Assembly: GCF_035917455.1 (NCBI RefSeq)
Contig: NZ_CP109078.1
Coordinates: 7,238,001-7,302,000 of the forward strand
DNA from: Micromonospora sp. NBC_01796
GTDB lineage: Bacteria; Actinomycetota; Actinomycetes; Mycobacteriales; Micromonosporaceae
Length of the DNA stretch: 64,000 nt
Reading direction: 5' to 3'
Shown here: piece after piece, positions 17,043-25,353 of the stretch
Layout: each line of letters starts with the position of its first letter
Numbering within the stretch: the first letter of the stretch is position 1
Notes under the pieces: model-generated
What the model was told of the DNA's origin: nothing
The model's database searches: none
What the model saw: only the letters and a program-made list of their open reading frames with translations
Translations under genes and position numbers: made by a program

Positions 17043-17813
17043 TCACGAGGTGAGGATCGTCCAGTTCTCCGCCACCCGGAAGCCCATGTCCCGGTACAGT
17101 CCGACGCCCATCGGGCTGGCGTGCAGGAATGCTGTCCGTGCTCCCGCCGAGTACGCCTCCCGCAGCACCTCGGCGGTCGCCGCCCGGCCGTAGCCGCGTC
17201 GCCGGTGCTCCGGCGGTACGGCGATGTTGAACACCCCCACGTGGTCGTCCACCACGACGCCGAACGCCGAGGCGACCGGTACGCCGTCCACCTCGGCGAC
17301 GTACCCACGCATCGCGGAGTGGTCGAGCACGGCGGGCGAGCTGAGGACCGCGAAGATCTCCGGTGGACCTTCGTAGCCGGCCGCCATCACCGTCTGATAG
17401 AGCTCGCTGTCGGTGCCTGTCAGCCCGCGTACCCGTGGTGCGTCGGTCTTCGGGAGCTGCGCGTCGACGGTGGTGAGGGCTTTGGTCATGAAGGGCAACG
17501 TCGTCCGCTTGGTCAGCCCGTGTTCGGTGGCGGTCCGTTCGATCCCCGGGATGGGCTCGTCGCCGCGGGTCTGGATGCTCCAGGCGACCGGCGTCAACTT
17601 CGGGGAGGTGGCGAAGGCCGCGATCTCCTCGACGTCGGGCTCCCGGTTGATGCTGATCACGCCGTTCAGCAGGGACATCGGTGCACCGGTGATGAGTTCG
17701 GAGGTGCCGTGGGCGCCCATCCGGTAGAAGCCGTTCGGCTGGGTGACCGAGAACATGGCAAGGGACGCCATCCACGCCTCGACGGCGATGTCCACCGGAT
17801 CGGTTGTTTCCAC
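17043..17813 (-). CDS. GNAT-family N-acetyltransferase
   Basis: This 256-residue protein has a C-terminal acetyltransferase domain. The acetyl-CoA-binding motif is IAVPPEHRRRGYGRAAT near residues 196-212, and the following segment AFLHASPMGVGLYRDMGFRV is typical of GNAT motif B. The N-terminal half is poorly conserved and of unknown function. The GTG at 17813 gives METTDPVDIAVEAW. The gene is monocistronic and convergent with ssuD. Its promoter side shares the 17814-18163 gap with the phosphatidyltransferase operon and contains the second copy of the CTAGC-TCCTAGGATGCG motif. The substrate cannot be predicted. Confidence 0.8.
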   Translation of the reverse strand: METTDPVDIAVEAWMASLAMFSVTQPNGFYRMGAHGTSELITGAPMSLLNGVISINREPDVEEIAAFATSPKLTPVAWSIQTRGDEPIPGIERTATEHGLTKRTTLPFMTKALTTVDAQLPKTDAPRVRGLTGTDSELYQTVMAAGYEGPPEIFAVLSSPAVLDHSAMRGYVAEVDGVPVASAFGVVVDDHVGVFNIAVPPEHRRRGYGRAATAEVLREAYSAGARTAFLHASPMGVGLYRDMGFRVAENWTILTS

Positions 17814-17893
17814 CCCCGAATCCTACAAATGGACCGCCCACCCCGGCCCGGGCCCGCTGTCAGGTGAAGGGCGGTCCGATCCGGTCATTCCAC

Positions 17894-17913
17894 TAGCGTC
17901 CTAGGATGCGTTA
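17894..17913. promoter_or_regulatory. CTAGC-TCCTAGGATGCG-TAC promoter/operator motif, copy 2
   Basis: The sequence CTAGCGTCCTAGGATGCGTT differs from the copy at 6883-6902 at only two positions. It contains the palindrome TCCTAGGA (17899-17906). It lies about 80 bases upstream of the minus-strand GNAT gene and 250 bases upstream of the PgsA-like gene, so the controlled gene is unclear. The rest of 17814-18163 holds a possible -10 TATAGT at 17982-17987 for the + strand operon and no convincing ORF. Confidence 0.4.
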
Positions 17914-18163
17914 CAGGTTGTGTCACTCGTCACCCGACAACGACCCGCCTCGGCACCCGCAGCCCGCCAGCAGGGGGCGGATATAGTGACACCGCAAATC
18001 AGCAGCCCCGGACGTCCGCTCATCGGCGGGCCACGGCGACTGTGCCAGGAGCCGGCATGATCACGAGGCCACCGCGAGGGGCCCGTGAGCACCGGCCGGA
18101 GCGCGCACGGTCCCGGAACGACCCGCCTCAGCGGGCGCCGGACCAGCCGCAGAGGGAGGTTCG

Positions 18164-18805
18164 GTGTCGCGTCGGCCGGCGCGGGCAGACGACGCCCAGC
18201 CAACCGGGGGCACCGCCGCCCAGTCCGAGGACGCGGCGACCCGGGTGCTCACCATTCCCAACCTGATCAGCTTCGCCCGCCTGCTCGGCGTACCCCTCTT
18301 CCTCTATCTGTTGCTGGGACCGCACGCGGACGTCGCCGCCCTGGTGGTCCTCGCCGTCGGTGGAACCACCGACTGGGTCGACGGGTACGTCGCCCGCCGG
18401 CTGCGCCAGGTCAGCCGGCTGGGGGAGTTGCTCGACCCGACCGCCGACCGGCTCTACATCCTGGCCACCCTGGCCGGGTTCACCGCCCGCGAGATCGTGC
18501 CGTGGGAGTTCACCGCCGCGCTGCTCGCCCGTGAGCTGCTGCTCTTCGGTTCCCTGCTGGTCCTGCGCCGGTACGGGTACGGTCCACCGCCGGTGCACTA
18601 CCTCGGCAAGACCGCCACGTTCATCCTGCTGGCCGCGTTCCCGACGCTGCTGCTCGCCGACGCGGTGCCGGGCGCGGCGACGGCGGCCGGCGCGATCGGG
18701 TGGGGCCTGGCCTGGTGGGGTCTGGTGCTCTACTGGGCCGCCGGGGTGTTCTACCTGATCCAGGCTGCCCGGCTGATCCGTACGGCTCGCCGGGAGGCCG
18801 GATGA
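18164..18805 (+). CDS. CDP-alcohol phosphatidyltransferase (PgsA family)
   Basis: This 213-residue membrane enzyme joins a CDP-diacylglycerol to an alcohol acceptor. The signature D-x2-DG-x2-AR-x8-G-x3-D-x3-D is complete: DWVDGYVAR, then GELLDPTAD (residues about 69-94). Membrane helices flank it on both sides. The GTG at 18164 follows GGGAGG. An acidic, Ala-rich N-terminus of about 30 residues precedes the first helix. It is the first gene of an operon with DUF881 and small basic protein genes, a conserved actinobacterial arrangement. Glycerol-3-phosphate is the likely acceptor, but another alcohol cannot be excluded. Confidence 0.85.
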   Translation: MSRRPARADDAQPTGGTAAQSEDAATRVLTIPNLISFARLLGVPLFLYLLLGPHADVAALVVLAVGGTTDWVDGYVARRLRQVSRLGELLDPTADRLYILATLAGFTAREIVPWEFTAALLARELLLFGSLLVLRRYGYGPPPVHYLGKTATFILLAAFPTLLLADAVPGAATAAGAIGWGLAWWGLVLYWAAGVFYLIQAARLIRTARREAG

Positions 18806-19731
18806 GCGCCGGGCGCGGACCGGAACGCACCTACGCCCCCGACTTCCTGACCGAGCTGTTCCAGAATCCGCTCGATCCCGGTTACTCGGATGCGGCGTTG
18901 AGTCGGCGTGCGGGTCGCGGGCCGACCGGATGGCGGCGGTCCACGATCCGGGTGGTGACGGTGATCACCCTGGCCGCGCTCGGCTTCCTGCTGGCGATCG
19001 CGTACCGGCAGACGATCGAGGGGGAGCCGGGGCGGGCCCAGGCGCGGGCGGGGCTGGTGGCGCAGATCAAGCAGCGGGAGAGCGAGGCTGACCAGCTGAC
19101 CCGTCGGGCGGACGAGTTGCGCGAGGACGTGAACCGGCAGCGGGACGCGGCGCTGTCGGGGAGTGACGCGGCCCGGTTGCGTGATCTGGAGGCGGCGACG
19201 GGTCTGGGTCGGGTCAAGGGTGATGGTGTCGTGGTTCGGGTCGCCGACGGGCCGTCGGAGGCGGATGCGGTGACCGGGGCTGGCGGTACTAACCTCGGCA
19301 AGGTGTTGGACCGGGATCTTCAGGACATCGCGAATGCCCTGTGGAGCGCTGGCGCGGAAGCGGTTTCGATCAATGGTCAGCGGCTTACCGCGACGTCGAC
19401 GATCCGGGCTGCCGGTGGTGCGATCCTGGTCGACTTCCGGCCGGTGACCGGGCCGTACGAGGTGTCGGCGATCGGCCCGGGTCAGTTGGAGCGCCGGTTC
19501 CGGGACAGCGACGCGGCGAACCTGTTGCGTCAGGTCGCGGCGGAGCATGGCATGTCGTTCGGTGTGCGTGGGGCCGATGATCTGACCCTGCCGGCGGCCA
19601 GTGAACCCCAACTGCGGTACGCGGTTCCCTCCGTGTCGCCGTCGCCGTCGCCTTCCGGGGCGGCGCGTTCCACCAGTCCGGCGTCGCCTGGCGCCGGGTC
19701 ATCCCTCAGCCCCTCCGGAGGCGGCCGATGA
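18802..19731 (+). CDS. DUF881 family membrane protein (first copy)
   Basis: This 309-residue protein has a cytoplasmic N-terminus of about 50 residues, one membrane helix (VVTVITLAALGFLLAIAY, residues 51-68), a coiled-coil segment of about 60 residues rich in Gln/Arg/Glu/Asp, and the extracytoplasmic DUF881 domain with GDGVVVRVAD and AEAVSINGQRL. The C-terminal 45 residues are Ser/Pro-rich. Function is unknown. The family neighbours small basic protein across Actinobacteria, suggesting an envelope or division role. ATGA overlaps join it to both neighbours. Confidence 0.85.
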   Translation: MSAGRGPERTYAPDFLTELFQNPLDPGYSDAALSRRAGRGPTGWRRSTIRVVTVITLAALGFLLAIAYRQTIEGEPGRAQARAGLVAQIKQRESEADQLTRRADELREDVNRQRDAALSGSDAARLRDLEAATGLGRVKGDGVVVRVADGPSEADAVTGAGGTNLGKVLDRDLQDIANALWSAGAEAVSINGQRLTATSTIRAAGGAILVDFRPVTGPYEVSAIGPGQLERRFRDSDAANLLRQVAAEHGMSFGVRGADDLTLPAASEPQLRYAVPSVSPSPSPSGAARSTSPASPGAGSSLSPSGGGR

Positions 19732-20060
19732 TCCCCGTACTCGCGTTGCTCGCCGGCGTGGTGCTCGGCGTGGTGCTGGACCCGACGGTGCCGGCGGCGT
19801 TGCTGCCGTATCTGCCGATCGCGGTGGTCGCGGCGCTGGACGCGGTGTTCGGTGGGGTACGGGCGAAGCTCGACGGGATCTTCGACGACAAGCAGTTCGT
19901 GATCTCGTTCATCTCGAACGTGCTGGTCGCGGGTGTGATCGTTTACCTGGGTGACCAGCTCGGTGTGGGTGGTCAGTTGTCCACGGGTGTCGTGGTGGTG
20001 CTCGGTGTCCGGATCTTCGGCAATGTGGCGGCGATTCGTCGGCACCTGTTCCGGGCGTAG
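19728..20060 (+). CDS. sbp: Small basic protein (DUF1290 family)
   Basis: This 110-residue protein has three hydrophobic segments. The central motif DAVFGGVRAKLDGIFDDKQFVISFISN (about residues 40-66) is the hallmark of the family. Sbp of Bacillus lies near division genes, but its role is not well defined. Here it is sandwiched between two DUF881 genes, overlapping the first by ATGA and 10 bases upstream of the second. The three membrane proteins probably act together at the envelope. Confidence 0.9.
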   Translation: MIPVLALLAGVVLGVVLDPTVPAALLPYLPIAVVAALDAVFGGVRAKLDGIFDDKQFVISFISNVLVAGVIVYLGDQLGVGGQLSTGVVVVLGVRIFGNVAAIRRHLFRA

Positions 20061-20070
20061 GTTTGCGGCG

Positions 20071-21081
20071 ATGAGCGACGAGCAGCGGCAGTCCGGGTCC
20101 GAGCCCGACGCGTCCCCGGGCGGGTCGGGGCCGGTGGAGAGGCCGTCGACGGGCGGCGTGGATCCGGGAGCGTCGGCGGTGTCCGATGCGGTGGGCCGGT
20201 CGGAGTCGTTGCCGGATGTGGGCGACGGGGTCGGTGACGGGCCGACGGTGGACCTGGGCGCGGCGCGCCGGTCGGTGGTCGGCGGGGATGATTCGGCCGG
20301 GGTCGACGAGCCGGGTGCCGTGGCTGAGGCGCCGGAGGGTCGTCAGGAGCCGGTCGCCGGGGGTGCTCCGGTGCGGGGTCTGTCGTTGCGGTCCCGCTGG
20401 AGCGGTGCGAGTGTGATCATCGCGGTGTTGTTGGCTCTGCTCGGGTTCACCCTGGTGGTGCAGTTGAAGACGAATTCGGCGGATCCGGAGCTGGCGGCGA
20501 CGCGGCAGGAGGACCTGGTGCGGATCCTGTCGGATCTGGAGTCCCAGGAGGAGCGACTGCGTCAGGACATCGCTGGTCTGGAGGACAGTCAGCGGCAGCT
20601 TGCCTCGGGTGCGCAGGGGCGGCAGGCGGCGTTGGACGAGGCGACGCGGCGGGCTGACGAGTTGGGCATCCTGGCGGGGACGTTGCCGGCGCGGGGGCCG
20701 GGGTTGACTGTGACGTTCTCGGCGGGGTCGGAGTCGATCGAGGCGGCGACGGTGCTGGACGCGGTGCAGGAGTTGCGGGGTGCGGGCGCGGAGGCGATGC
20801 AGATCTCCGGTGGTGGTGCGACGGTACGGATCGTGGCCAGCACTTTCTTCCTGGACGATGATGGCGGTATCGCGGTCAGTGGGCGGAGGTTGGTGGGGCC
20901 GTACACGATCACGGTGATCGGTGATCCATCGACGATGCGGACCGCGTTGAACATTCCGGGCGGGGTGGTGGCGTCGGTGAGTGGGGACGGCGGTAACGTG
21001 ACCGTCCAAGAGCGGGAGGTGGTCGACGTGACGACCCTGAGCGCTCCGCTGGACCTGAAGCACGCGCGCCCGGTCTCCTGA
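20071..21081 (+). CDS. DUF881 family membrane protein (second copy)
   Basis: This 336-residue protein differs from the first DUF881 copy by a long acidic, disordered N-terminus (about 105 residues rich in Ser, Gly, Asp, Glu). A membrane helix follows (SVIIAVLLALLGFTLVV), then a Gln/Glu/Arg-rich coiled coil of about 60 residues and the DUF881 domain with GPGLTVTFS and GAEAMQISGGGATVRIVAS. It lies 10 bases after the small basic protein gene. The stop codon lies in the loop/arm of a strong hairpin. The acidic tail could be a phosphorylation or protein-binding region; that is inference. Confidence 0.85.
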   Translation: MSDEQRQSGSEPDASPGGSGPVERPSTGGVDPGASAVSDAVGRSESLPDVGDGVGDGPTVDLGAARRSVVGGDDSAGVDEPGAVAEAPEGRQEPVAGGAPVRGLSLRSRWSGASVIIAVLLALLGFTLVVQLKTNSADPELAATRQEDLVRILSDLESQEERLRQDIAGLEDSQRQLASGAQGRQAALDEATRRADELGILAGTLPARGPGLTVTFSAGSESIEAATVLDAVQELRGAGAEAMQISGGGATVRIVASTFFLDDDGGIAVSGRRLVGPYTITVIGDPSTMRTALNIPGGVVASVSGDGGNVTVQEREVVDVTTLSAPLDLKHARPVS

Positions 21082-21090
21082 CCGGGCGCG
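21065..21090 (+). terminator. Hairpin overlapping the DUF881 stop codon
   Basis: A perfect 11-bp stem (CGCGCCCGGTC / GACCGGGCGCG) with loop TCCT covers the stop codon of the second DUF881 gene. No U-tract follows. It may reduce read-through into gcvH or protect the mRNA 3' end. Confidence 0.5.
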
Positions 21091-21144
21091 GCCGTACCAT
21101 CCGTGGTGCGGTACCGATCAGAGCGACGACGAAGGACGCGGCTG

Positions 21145-21525
21145 GTGATTCCTGAGGACCTGCGTTACACGGCCGAGCACGAGTGGGTGGCGGGCGACGG
21201 TAGCGGCTCGGTGCGGGTGGGCATTACCCACTTCGCGCAGGACGCTCTTGGTGACATCGTCTATGTTCAGCTTCCGGACGAGGGCGCCACGGTCGAGGCG
21301 GGTGAGTCGCTGGGTGAGATCGAGTCGACGAAGAGTGTTTCGGAGATCTACGCCCCGGTGAGTGGCACGGTGGTGGCGCGTAACGCCGATCTCGGCGATA
21401 CGCCGGAGTTGATCAACAGTGATCCGTACGGTGCGGGTTGGTTGCTGGAGATCGCTCCGGGTGGGCCGGCGGCGGTCGAGGGTCTGTTGACCGCGGCGGC
21501 GTACCGGGAATTGACCGAAAGCTGA
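21145..21525 (+). CDS. gcvH: Glycine cleavage system H protein
   Basis: This 126-residue lipoyl carrier shuttles the methylamine intermediate between the P, T and L proteins. The GTG at 21145 gives VIPEDLRYTAEHEWV, the normal family start, and follows GAAGGA; an upstream start at 21103 in the same frame is unlikely. The lipoylation lysine is in ESTKSVSEIYAPVSG (about residue 63). The gene lies at the end of the DUF881 operon and about 6 kb from gcvP, which has its own riboswitch. No riboswitch precedes gcvH. No gcvT is in the window. Confidence 0.95.
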   Translation: MIPEDLRYTAEHEWVAGDGSGSVRVGITHFAQDALGDIVYVQLPDEGATVEAGESLGEIESTKSVSEIYAPVSGTVVARNADLGDTPELINSDPYGAGWLLEIAPGGPAAVEGLLTAAAYRELTES

Positions 21526-21735
21526 GTTGGGCGCGCTCGGGCCGGGTTGTGCCCGCGCGTCTGGTTGCCCTGTATTTCGGCGCTGGCTAGGCTCGCTCAG
21601 TCGACCGAGAATCCAATAGTTGCGCGTTGTGGAATTGCCTTCCCAGGCACGGGTGAGCCAGCCGCTGGGCTTTACAGCCCGGCGGCCAGACCCGCCACCC
21701 CCGACGCCGACCGAACAGATCCGTGAGGTGGTCCC

Positions 21736-22188
21736 ATGACGCGCCCAGACGACGAGTTCCCCCCACTCGACGTCACATCGACGCTCAACCTCGGTGCACT
21801 GGACGAAGTGCTGGAGGGACCGGATGCCGATGTTGTGCCGAGCCGGATGTCGGGTTCGTTGCCTCCGGGCATGGCGTTGCTCGTCGTTCGGCGTGGTCCG
21901 AATGCCGGGGCCCGGTTCCTCCTGGACCACGACGTGACCACCAGTGGTCGGCATCCTGACAGTGACATCTTCCTCGACGACGTGACGGTGTCGCGTCGGC
22001 ACGCCGAGTTCCACCGGGACGGGGGTACGTTCACCGTCCGCGATGTGGGGAGTTTGAACGGCACCTACGTCAATCGGGAGCGGGTCGAGGCGGCCACTCT
22101 GAGCAATGGCGACGAGGTGCAGATCGGCAAGTTCCGGTTGGTCTTTATCGCCGGTCCGCGCCCGGAGGAGGAGGCCGGCCGGGGGTGA
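21736..22188 (+). CDS. garA: FHA-domain signalling protein, GarA/OdhI-like
   Basis: This 150-residue protein has a C-terminal forkhead-associated domain with the phosphothreonine-binding motifs GRHPDSDIFLDD, SRRHAEF and LNGTYVNRERV (residues 75-122). The N-terminal tail holds DVTSTLNLGALDEVL, a threonine-containing segment like the one phosphorylated by Ser/Thr kinases in GarA and OdhI. In those proteins phosphorylation switches control of 2-oxoglutarate metabolism. The position between gcvH and the FtsR-type MerR gene is the same as in mycobacteria. Its stop overlaps the next gene by GTGA. Confidence 0.88.
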   Translation: MTRPDDEFPPLDVTSTLNLGALDEVLEGPDADVVPSRMSGSLPPGMALLVVRRGPNAGARFLLDHDVTTSGRHPDSDIFLDDVTVSRRHAEFHRDGGTFTVRDVGSLNGTYVNRERVEAATLSNGDEVQIGKFRLVFIAGPRPEEEAGRG

Positions 22189-22952
22189 ATGAGCGTGCGG
22201 CAGCGGCTGCGCCCACGGCTTCGGCCGGCCGGGCCCAGCCGCTGATGAGCATCGGTGAGGTGCTGGCTCAGCTGCGGGTGGAGTTTCCCGACACCACGAT
22301 TTCCAAGTTGCGGTTCTTGGAGGCGGAGGGTCTGGTTGAGCCGCAACGTACGCCGGCCGGCTACCGGAAGTACAGCTGGGAGGATGTGGCCCGGCTGCGG
22401 TTCGTGCTGACCGCGCAGCGGGATCAGTATCTGCCGTTGCGGGTGATCCGGGAGCAGTTGGAGGATCTGGGGCGGGAGCCGGAGACTCCGGGGCGGCAGC
22501 GGCCGGCGTTGGTCGCGGTTGGTCCGGCTGGTGAGGTTCCGGGCCGGGACGGTGCTGCCTCGGGGCCGGTGGAGTCGGCGGATGCGCGGGTGACCCGGTC
22601 GGATCTGGTGGCGCGTACGGGGATCGATGATGTGACGTTGACCGAGTTGGAGCGGCTGGGGTTGATCGTGTCCCGGCCGCCGGGGTGGTACGACTCGGAT
22701 GCGTTGGCGATCGCGCAGGCGGTGGCGGGGTTGGCCGCGTACGGGTTGGAGCCGCGTCATCTGCGGGCGTTTCGGACGGCTGCGGACCGCGAGGTGGGTT
22801 TGTTCGAGCAGTTGATTGCGCCGTTGGCCCGGCAGAACGATCCGGCGGCGCGGGCTCGGGCGGCGGAGGCGGCGCGGGAGTTGGTCGGGTTGTCGCAGCA
22901 GTTGCACGCGGCTCTGGTGCGGGTGGGGTTGCGGTCGATGCTGGGCCGTTGA
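22185..22952 (+). CDS. ftsR: MerR-family regulator, FtsR-like
   Basis: This 255-residue regulator has a MerR helix-turn-helix near the N-terminus (LMSIGEVLAQLRVEFPDTTISKLRFLEAEGLVEPQRTPAGYRKY, residues 20-63). The long insert between wing and C-terminal domain (VTRSDLVARTGIDDVTLTELERLGLI) resembles a second winged-helix, as in the FtsR group that activates ftsZ in corynebacteria. It is coupled to the FHA gene by a GTGA overlap. No metal-binding cysteines are visible, so it is not a metal sensor. Confidence 0.82.
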   Translation: MNERAAAAAPTASAGRAQPLMSIGEVLAQLRVEFPDTTISKLRFLEAEGLVEPQRTPAGYRKYSWEDVARLRFVLTAQRDQYLPLRVIREQLEDLGREPETPGRQRPALVAVGPAGEVPGRDGAASGPVESADARVTRSDLVARTGIDDVTLTELERLGLIVSRPPGWYDSDALAIAQAVAGLAAYGLEPRHLRAFRTAADREVGLFEQLIAPLARQNDPAARARAAEAARELVGLSQQLHAALVRVGLRSMLGR

Positions 22953-23164
22953 TTCGTGCTCGTGTGGTGGGAAAGATCTGCGGTCGCGGGCGTGCCGTAG
23001 GCTTCGCGGGGTAACCCTGTGGGGCGTGCAACGGTGCGGCGGCGCGCGTGGGACGACCGTCTCGCGGCCCGTGTACCGTGCAGGTGAAGGGGCCGGTTGC
23101 GGTGGCTGAGGGTTTGGTCGCCGGGTCACGGTGCTGGGGAAGACACAACGACACGGAGGCGGCG

Positions 23165-23629
23165 GTGCGCGAGCTGAGCGTGGTCGGGGTTCGGGTGGAG
23201 CTGCCCAGCAACCAGCCGATCGTCCTGCTCAGGGAGGTCGAGGGTGACCGTTACCTGCCGATCTGGATCGGTGCGGTGGAGGCGACCGCGATCGCGTACG
23301 AGCAGCAGGGGGTCAAACCGGCTCGGCCGTTGACCCATGATCTGTTGCGGGACATCCTGGCGGCGCTTGAGGCGCCGTTGCGTGCGGTGGAGATCACCGA
23401 GCTGAAGGAGAACGTCTTCTACGCCGACCTGCTGATCGGGGACGGGTTGCGGGTTTCGGCCCGGCCGAGTGACTCGATCGCGTTGGCGTTGCGGGTGGGT
23501 GCGCCGATCAGGTGCGCGGAGCAGGTGCTGACCGAGGCCGGGATCGTTATTCCTGATGAGCAGGAGGACGAGGTCGAGAAGTTCCGGGAGTTCCTGGAGC
23601 AGGTTCAGCCGGAGGATTTCGCGGGTTGA
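23165..23629 (+). CDS. Bifunctional nuclease family protein (DUF151)
   Basis: This 154-residue protein matches the bifunctional nuclease domain: RELSVVGVRVELPSNQPIVLL at the start, RYLPIWIGAVEATAIA, then RPLTHDLL and ARPSDSIALALRVGAPI (residues about 98-114). Family members have RNase and DNase activity in plants, but the bacterial role is unclear. The GTG at 23165 follows GGAGGCGGCG; the frame is open further upstream. It keeps the conserved order FtsR-BFN-MerR. Confidence 0.85.
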   Translation: MRELSVVGVRVELPSNQPIVLLREVEGDRYLPIWIGAVEATAIAYEQQGVKPARPLTHDLLRDILAALEAPLRAVEITELKENVFYADLLIGDGLRVSARPSDSIALALRVGAPIRCAEQVLTEAGIVIPDEQEDEVEKFREFLEQVQPEDFAG

Positions 23630-23815
23630 TCGTGCCGGGCCTGTTGGGGTCCGGTCGTACGGTGACGTGCTGGGTGCGGCGTGTGTCGCCTTGTGCGCGG
23701 CGTGTCGCGCTGAATCCTGCGGCTGTTCGGTTCGTGGTCGCTATAGGGTTGGCCTTGTCGAGGGGTGCACGTCCCGGAAACGACGTGTCACCGCACTGGC
23801 GGGGAGGTTGTCCGG

Positions 23816-24415
23816 ATGCACGAGCCACAGGACCCTGATCCGGGGACATCAGATCATCGCCACACCGACGGCGGCGTGCCTGTCGATCCCTTCGTGGAGG
23901 GTGACGGTGCGGTCGGGTACCGCGGGGTGACTGCTTGTTCCGCGGTGGGTATCAGTTACCGGCAGTTGGACTATTGGGCGCGTACCACGTTGGTGGTGCC
24001 GAGTATCCGGGACGCGTCCGGGTCCGGTACGCAGCGGCTTTACTCGTTCCGGGATCTGGTGGTGCTCAAGGTGGTCAAGCGGTTGCTTGATGCCGGGGTG
24101 TCGTTGCAGAACATCCGGAAGGCGATCGAGGCGTTGCGTTCGCGTGGCGTCGGGGATCTTGCCGGCATCACGTTGATCTCGGATGGCACGACGGTCTACG
24201 AGTGCCGTTCCCCGGAGGAGGTCGTCGACCTGCTTCAGGGTGGCCAGGGGGTCTTCGGGATCGCGATCGGTGGTGCGTTCAAGGAGATCCAGGGGTCGTT
24301 GTCGCATCTGCCGGCGGAGCCGGCCGGTGGTGTGCAGCCGATCGGTGTGTCGACGGAGCCGGAGGTGTCCGGTGACGAGTTGGCTGCCCGGCGGGCGCGG
24401 CGGCGGGCCGGCTGA
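23816..24415 (+). CDS. MerR-family regulator, second in cluster
   Basis: This 199-residue protein has a single MerR DNA-binding domain (GYRGVTACSAVGISYRQLDYWARTTLVVPSIRDASGSGTQRLYS) near residues 34-77. A dimerisation helix follows, then a C-terminal part of unknown role containing TLISDGTTVYECRSPEEVVDLLQGGQGVFGIAIG. The ATG at 23816 follows GGGGAGG. The same protein sits after the bifunctional nuclease in mycobacteria and streptomycetes. Its target is not known to me; no effector-binding cysteines are seen. Confidence 0.82.
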   Translation: MHEPQDPDPGTSDHRHTDGGVPVDPFVEGDGAVGYRGVTACSAVGISYRQLDYWARTTLVVPSIRDASGSGTQRLYSFRDLVVLKVVKRLLDAGVSLQNIRKAIEALRSRGVGDLAGITLISDGTTVYECRSPEEVVDLLQGGQGVFGIAIGGAFKEIQGSLSHLPAEPAGGVQPIGVSTEPEVSGDELAARRARRRAG

Positions 24416-24448
24416 CGGTTTGTTGTTGGTGCCGGCCACACTGTGGTG

Positions 24449-25174
24449 ATGTCGGCTGTCGCGGGTTTCTCCCGTCGGGTTGTTCTTCTTCTGGTTTGGG
24501 TGGTCACTCGGCTTCGCCGGTGGTGGCGCCCGTTGTTGGTGTCCGCCGTGGTGCTGGTGTTGCTGGGGGCGTCGGCGGTGGTCGGCAGCGCGATCTGGGT
24601 GGACCGGTCGGCGCGGGAGTTCGTGTTCGACGCGGCCGGGGTGCCGGCTGCGCCGGTGGTGTTGGTGCTCGGTGCGCAGGTGGACGCCGATGGGGCCCCG
24701 TCGCCGTTCCTGGCGGCCCGGCTGGGGTTGGCGAAGGAGTTGTACGACGCGGGCAAGGCCCGGGTGGTGTTGGTGTCGGGCGATCACCGCGAGTGGGAGT
24801 ACGACGAGCCGGGGGCGATGCGTCGGTGGCTGGTTGACCGGGGTGTGCCGGCGTCGCGGGTGGTGCAGGACCATGCGGGTTTCGACACCTATGACTCGTG
24901 TCTGCGGGCGTCGCGGATTTTCGGGGTGCGGCAGGTGATCGTGGTGACGCAGAGTTTCCATGTGGAGCGGGCGGTGGCGGTGTGCCGGCAGGTGGGGTTG
25001 GACGCGGTGGGGGTGGGGGACGATTCGGTGAGCCGGTTCGGGCGGGCGTGGCGGTGGGGGAGTTTCCGGGAACGGTTCGCGGCGGTGAAGGCGGTGGTGG
25101 ATGTGGTGAGTCGTCGGGATCCGGTGTTCCTGGGGCCGCGTGAGTCCGGTGTGGACGACGCGTTGCGTGCTTGA
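24449..25174 (+). CDS. YdcF/SanA family membrane-anchored protein (DUF218)
   Basis: This 241-residue protein has an N-terminal membrane anchor (about residues 27-52) followed by a DUF218 domain: VVLVLGAQVDADGAPSPFLAARLGLAKELYDAG, VLVSGDHREWEYDEPGAM and VVTQSFHVERAV. These are the SanA-like motifs. SanA is linked to vancomycin sensitivity and envelope integrity in E. coli; the biochemical activity is unsettled. Three starts lie within 7 bases (GTG 24443, GTG 24446, ATG 24449). The ATG is chosen. Confidence 0.82.
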   Translation: MSAVAGFSRRVVLLLVWVVTRLRRWWRPLLVSAVVLVLLGASAVVGSAIWVDRSAREFVFDAAGVPAAPVVLVLGAQVDADGAPSPFLAARLGLAKELYDAGKARVVLVSGDHREWEYDEPGAMRRWLVDRGVPASRVVQDHAGFDTYDSCLRASRIFGVRQVIVVTQSFHVERAVAVCRQVGLDAVGVGDDSVSRFGRAWRWGSFRERFAAVKAVVDVVSRRDPVFLGPRESGVDDALRA

Positions 25175-25353
25175 CCGGTGGGTCAGCGACAGATTCGCTC
25201 ACCGTTCGGTGATGGGTGCGTGACACTGTGTGTGTTGTGCGCTATCGTCCGACTGCGGTTGTCCTGATGTGACGGTTCCGTGTCGGCGTGTGTTCGTCGG
25301 TGCCGGTTGCCGGGTCGGAGTGGCCGCTCAGTCTGCCGCCGGAAGGACATGCC

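Noticed and set aside
17906-17986. Short ORF MRYRLCHSSP... beginning at the ATG of the second CTAGC-TCCTAGGATG motif
   Set aside because: It has a single Cys in a non-typical position, and the shared ATGCG-TAC is better explained as part of a DNA motif.
21118-23211. Minus-strand open frame of nearly 700 codons over gcvH, garA and ftsR
   Set aside because: It spans several real genes and their gaps, and its translation is Pro/Arg/Thr-rich without recognisable domains.
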